Origin: Tubiluchus corallicola
Taxonomy: Eukaryota > Priapulida > Priapulimorpha > Priapulimorphida > Tubiluchidae
Direction of reading: 5' to 3'
DNA length: 64,000 nucleotides
Assembly (NCBI GenBank): GCA_030141605.1
Contig: JAQGDQ010000037.1
Location: 687,001-751,000 of the forward strand
Each line of letters opens with the position of its first letter. Positions within the stretch are counted from its first letter, which is position 1. Below, one piece after another: positions 62,701 to 64,000 of this stretch. Under the pieces are notes generated by a model. That model was not told where the DNA came from, ran no database searches, and saw only the letters and a program-made list of their open reading frames with translations. Position numbers and translations under genes: made by a program.

Positions 62701-63931
62701 TCTTGCTTACAGCGAGCTCTGATATTGCGAGTTTTTGCTTATAACGAGGGAATTTTCCGGCTCCATGACTGTACTTCTCCAGTATATAACTAGCGTGAGT
62801 TCAAAGACAATGGGCAAATGGACACCATTCACCAAGGGCAAAAAGACGTGGGGATTAATTTATTGGTCTCGCATAAAACTGTGTATTAAGTACAGCATAA
62901 TCACGTAGGTGCGCTGGTTGGTCTGCAGTTACGTTTGCTGCTGTAATTGTAATTTACAGACTGGACAGTTACAATGAAGTGAGCACGATGATTCACACAG
63001 AAAAAAACGATTTCTCAACCGATTAACTAGAATGACGCAGTTGAAGTCTTTGCTAAACTTCAGCAATTTTTAAGTTATCACCTGCAACTCTTTTCAAACC
63101 TTTCAAAACTTGATAGCGCTTAAACAAAGCTGTGGTATAATTTAATGTGCAGTTGGCAAAAATAACTAAGTTTTTTTAAAAAAAGATGAATTGTTCTGCT
63201 TAGCAAAGTAGATAATGTGTGTTTATTCTCTATCATCTGCATTTGATTTATGTCTTTATTGCATTTGAATTTTGTAAATGAACATTTATACGACACATTC
63301 AGACTAACTGTAATTTTCTCTGACGGCAAATTTGCAAGTGTGAACTGCTTTACGAGAATATTCGCAAGAAATTGCAAACTCTTCGACGGTTGCTGCGAGT
63401 TGCTTTACTTTCTAATGTGAATGCATCCACAAGTTACTCTCGATTCTTTCTGCAGCAAATAGAGAAGCCTGTCATATCATGTTGACTCGGAAAGTAACTT
63501 GCAGCAAATTTTGCTCATTACTCTGAACACGCTTGTTAGTTACTTGGTGAGAAACCTAGCTAGCCTGAAAGAGCCGTTAAATTCCGTGTACCGTTAGCCT
63601 AAACACTTAAACCATTTGTATTTCTTTGTTCATTACAGTCATAATTAGCTCATAATAATCAACATAGTCATAAATTTATGTTGAATCTAATGCCTTTATT
63701 TTTTGTCGTTATAGTTGCTTTACAGTTTTATTTCTAATCTCTTTAATGAAGGTATGTTTAACAGATTTATTTTCTTTACAGCTCGATCAGTTTTCTGATG
63801 CCGAACAAGCCTTAACCGAAGCTAATCTAATGGATAATCTAAAACCAGAAGTTTGGGCTTACTTATCACTGGTCTCATTAAAACTGGGTCATAAACTAGA
63901 AGCAGAGCAATCATACAAGTACACACTGAAA
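34115..63931 (+). CDS. CFAP70: Cilia- and flagella-associated protein 70 (partial at C-terminus)
   Basis: Axonemal protein, reported at outer dynein arms and needed for ciliary or sperm motility in studied species. Twenty-six exons join without a frame break into 3120 nt, 1040 codons, against about 1121 aa in human. The N-terminal part opens with a C2-like strand ([12 protein letters not shown], residues about 39-49). The middle has WPILITRV and [16 protein letters not shown] blocks typical of CFAP70. Residues about 540-600 are highly conserved ([19 protein letters not shown]). From about residue 625 onward it is TPR repeats. The last exon ends at a GTAAAC donor, so only the short C-terminal tail lies beyond the window. 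Introns are rich in mobile elements; one uses a GC donor. Exon coordinates are in the three block entries. Confidence 0.94.
34262..38895. other. CFAP70 introns 1-4
   Basis: Apart from the exons listed for CFAP70, I see only AT-rich intron. No mobile element could be identified here with confidence. Confidence 0.45.
39090..40595 (+). mobile_element. 5'-truncated LINE in CFAP70 intron 5
   Basis: Plus strand: [17 protein letters not shown]-like block (39190-39260, one frameshift), [23 protein letters not shown] (39310-39340), [15 protein letters not shown] and IKFLGIIL. Then [10 protein letters not shown] near 39680, a TG microsatellite at 39868-39930, [12 protein letters not shown] near 40060 and a stop near 40175. 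The 3' UTR has a CAT-rich tract (40265-40400) and ends in an AATAAATAAAT-like tail at about 40565-40595. Non-LTR element of the Jockey/CR1 kind, inactive, in the sense orientation of the host gene. Confidence 0.9.
41070..41130 (+). repeat. tRNA-derived SINE head
   Basis: TGGCTGAGTGGTTAGA is a good Pol III A box of the Ser/Leu type. A degenerate B box, GGTTTGATACA, follows about 35 nt on. Anticodon and acceptor stems are not convincing, so a SINE head or tRNA pseudogene in CFAP70 intron 6 is more likely than a tRNA gene. Confidence 0.5.
44104..44440 (-). mobile_element. LINE 3'-end fragment, same family as 32219-33690
   Basis: Aligns by eye with 32219-32530 over about 300 nt: GTAAGCAAGCACACTCATAG against GTTAAGCGAGTACACTCAGA, TTTACACTTTACTGGCATTG against TTTAAACTTTACTGCGGTTG, and GGCAAAATGTTTTCTT in both. 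It lies in CFAP70 intron 9, opposite to the gene. More decayed than its relative. Confidence 0.75.
45010..45615 (+). mobile_element. LINE 3' fragment with (GAA)n tail
   Basis: Plus strand in broken frames: [20 protein letters not shown] and [12 protein letters not shown] (45095-45200), then [20 protein letters not shown] (45313-45372), [12 protein letters not shown] and a [14 protein letters not shown] segment. This is the usual C-terminus of RTE- or L1-type elements (RRLRWxGHxxRxP). It ends in AGAAGAAGAAGAAG (45594-45615), a likely 3' tail. In CFAP70 intron 9. Confidence 0.8.
46841..51062 (+). CDS. CFAP70: CFAP70 exons 10-16 (middle part)
   Basis: Exons: 46841-46901, 47891-47973, 48474-48557, 48726-48877, 49517-49577, 50616-50677 and 50879-51062 (residues 372-600). 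Exon 10 has [16 protein letters not shown]. Exon 11 ([20 protein letters not shown]) must end at 47973 before GCAAGG; the alternative GT eight bases later breaks the frame. Exon 13 has [18 protein letters not shown], exon 14 [14 protein letters not shown], exon 15 [20 protein letters not shown], and exon 16 [20 protein letters not shown] followed by [10 protein letters not shown], the most conserved stretch of the family. Confidence 0.93.
47180..47440 (-). mobile_element. Unassigned interspersed repeat, copy A
   Basis: The minus strand encodes [20 protein letters not shown] then QNLPEN. It runs into a 3' end CTTCAATGTCTGTTGGGGTT-ACATAGG, followed by CTTTAAATAAAG and a TATC-rich tail. The same protein stretch and 3' end recur at 60860-61065. 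It sits inside a longer open frame (47083-47526) in CFAP70 intron 10. Family not recognised. Confidence 0.65.
48180..48254. repeat. (GA)n microsatellite
   Basis: About 35 GA units after a G/A-rich lead-in, in CFAP70 intron 11. Gives Glu-Arg artefact frames. Confidence 0.95.
49222..49374. repeat. Two-unit direct repeat
   Basis: About 60 nt at 49222-49283 (ATGATCATGCAAATGTATAT, then GTTGGTGAGTC, ending ACACAAGTTAGTTAGAAGTG) recurs at 49314-49374 with a few changes. A local tandem duplication in CFAP70 intron 13. Confidence 0.8.
52333..63931 (+). CDS. CFAP70: CFAP70 exons 17-26 (TPR region)
   Basis: Exons: 52333-52530, 53802-53882, 54641-54693, 55569-55684, 56483-56674, 57284-57399, 58176-58334, 61112-61276, 62397-62486 and 63782-63931 (residues 601-1040). 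TPR-like helices recur: [159 protein letters not shown] and [21 protein letters not shown] low-complexity linker and a [17 protein letters not shown] segment (exons 21-22) separate the two TPR groups, as in the human protein. Confidence 0.94.
52818..53664. mobile_element. DNA element/MITE in CFAP70 intron 17
   Basis: Left end TAGTAGGTGCCGTTTATTAG with ACTCAC next; right end holds GTGAGTCTATTAAG and ends ATACTG, a diverged inverted copy. Inner GAATCAGT/AACTGACT motifs also occur near both ends. A second left end is at 55062. The CAGTAGG-type start resembles Tc1/pogo-like elements, but no transposase was seen. Confidence 0.6.
54817..54905. repeat. (AAT)n/(AAC)n tract with AATAATCTTTATTTAAAG end
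   Basis: Trinucleotide-rich A/T tract in CFAP70 intron 19 next to CTTTATTTAAAG. On the minus strand this looks like a LINE 3' end with a microsatellite tail, as also seen near 47200. Confidence 0.5.
54982..55379. mobile_element. Possible DNA element with a nested insertion
   Basis: CTTGGTTTGCTGGAC at the left and GGTCCGCCAAACCGAG at the right are imperfect reverse complements, and inner GTCC/GGAC-rich blocks also mirror. Inside lies the left end of the 52818-type element (55062-55184: CAGTAGGTGCCATGTATTAG, then AAAACGTCTAGTACGGGC). In CFAP70 intron 19. Boundaries approximate. Confidence 0.5.
56758..56810. repeat. (TA)n with TACCACATA palindrome
   Basis: TA repeats run into a perfect 24-nt palindrome at 56786-56809, TACCACATATAT then its complement. 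In CFAP70 intron 21. Confidence 0.9.
58640..60250 (+). mobile_element. Penelope-like element with GIY-YIG remnant
   Basis: Plus strand, several frameshifts: [12 protein letters not shown] (58655), [16 protein letters not shown] (58815-58870), a KIHENN segment and [20 protein letters not shown] (59099-59157), SLFMNVPI (59249-59272), [14 protein letters not shown] (59424-59464) and the YVDD active site at 59513-59524. Then [19 protein letters not shown] (59819-59870) and [15 protein letters not shown]. Near 60010-60230 are [17 protein letters not shown] and [15 protein letters not shown], the GIY-YIG endonuclease part of Penelope-type elements. Inactive. It lies in CFAP70 intron 23 in sense orientation, followed by a partial second unit. 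Confidence 0.88.
60365..60540 (+). mobile_element. Partial second Penelope-like unit
   Basis: ACTCAAATGCAGTATTCTTT through AATAATGTTGTGATTAAACA aligns with 58925-59090 (TGAAATGCAGTCTTCTTTTA ... AATAATGTTGCCCTTAGACT). So a second, 3'-cut piece of the same element follows the first in the same orientation, a head-to-tail arrangement common for Penelope-like elements. Confidence 0.8.
60860..61065 (+). mobile_element. Unassigned interspersed repeat, copy B
   Basis: The plus strand encodes [20 protein letters not shown] then [10 protein letters not shown], matching copy A (47180-47440) at most positions. Both share the 3' end CTTCAATGTCTGTTGGGGTT-A-ATAGG. It stops about 46 nt before the CFAP70 exon 24 acceptor. 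Confidence 0.65.
61401..62272. mobile_element. Non-autonomous hAT element with 8-bp TSD
   Basis: The element 61409-62264 begins CAGGGGTGTGCAAA and ends TTTGCACACCCCTG, a perfect 14-bp TIR with a subterminal GTGGCCCG on both sides. It is flanked by AGTTAAGT at 61401-61408 and again at 62265-62272, a perfect 8-bp target duplication. About 856 bp, no transposase; one 72-codon frame (61459-61677) has no match I recognise. In CFAP70 intron 24. Confidence 0.96.
62590..62795. repeat. Possible pogo/Tigger-like fragment
   Basis: Motifs TACAGTGAGTTTCTGGTTAC, TTACAGCGAGCTCTG and GCTTATAACGAGGGAATTTT resemble the subterminal repeats of pogo-like MITEs (CTATAACGA). No clear ends. CFAP70 intron 25. Confidence 0.3.
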
Positions 63932-64000
63932 GTAAACAGTATAAGCACCTTTTTTGTTTCAGTAAAGACATATATACATATAAAGTGAAGTATAAGCTAC

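Overview
The window is nuclear DNA of a bilaterian invertebrate. It is AT-rich, with spliced GT-AG genes, a replication-dependent core-histone cluster carrying metazoan 3' stem-loops, and many decayed LINEs, Penelope-like, hAT-like and foldback elements. The H2A and H2B sequences look arthropod-like. A flagellar gene (CFAP70) and a short TTAGG tract would fit an arthropod with flagellated sperm, for example a chelicerate such as a horseshoe crab. That placement is an inference, not proven.

Layout from left to right. (1) 1-3141, minus: the first two coding exons of PSMA6 (20S proteasome alpha subunit); the rest lies left of the window. (2) 3142-7315: microsatellites, a decayed LINE and a DNA element of about 0.94 kb with a perfect 34-nt terminal inverted repeat. 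(3) 7316-11381, plus: a complete six-exon DTD1 (D-aminoacyl-tRNA deacylase). (4) 12378-15194 and 17340-19517, plus: a tandem pair of five-exon paralogues encoding small, apparently secreted proteins (about 242 and 239 aa) made of one CNTNAP/neurexin-IV-type fibrinogen-like domain. (5) 21419-21911: a relative of the element in (2) holding a 200-nt tract made only of A and C. (6) 22003-25985: two divergent histone pairs, H4/H3 and H2B/H2A, each sharing a promoter with TATA boxes; all four genes have the same stem-loop and a near-identical downstream element. A LINE relic sits between the pairs and no H1 is seen. (7) 28670-30465, minus: SLC35B2/PAPST1, the Golgi PAPS transporter, in three coding exons. 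(8) 31240-33690, minus: LINE relics. (9) 34115-63931, plus: CFAP70, with 26 coding exons recovered in an unbroken frame of 1040 codons; only the extreme C-terminus runs off the right edge. Its introns hold LINE fragments, a Penelope-like element with a partial second unit, a non-autonomous hAT element with a perfect 8-bp target duplication, an unassigned repeat family with a conserved coding stretch, and other DNA-element fragments.

The genes do not form an operon or one pathway. They are housekeeping genes (proteasome, tRNA proofreading, sulfation, chromatin), one axonemal gene and a lineage-type secreted pair. I did not find a clearly new molecular system. The least ordinary items are the secreted fibrinogen-like pair, the A/C-only tract, the intronic Penelope-like element, the shared histone 3' modules and the repeat family at 47180 and 60860.
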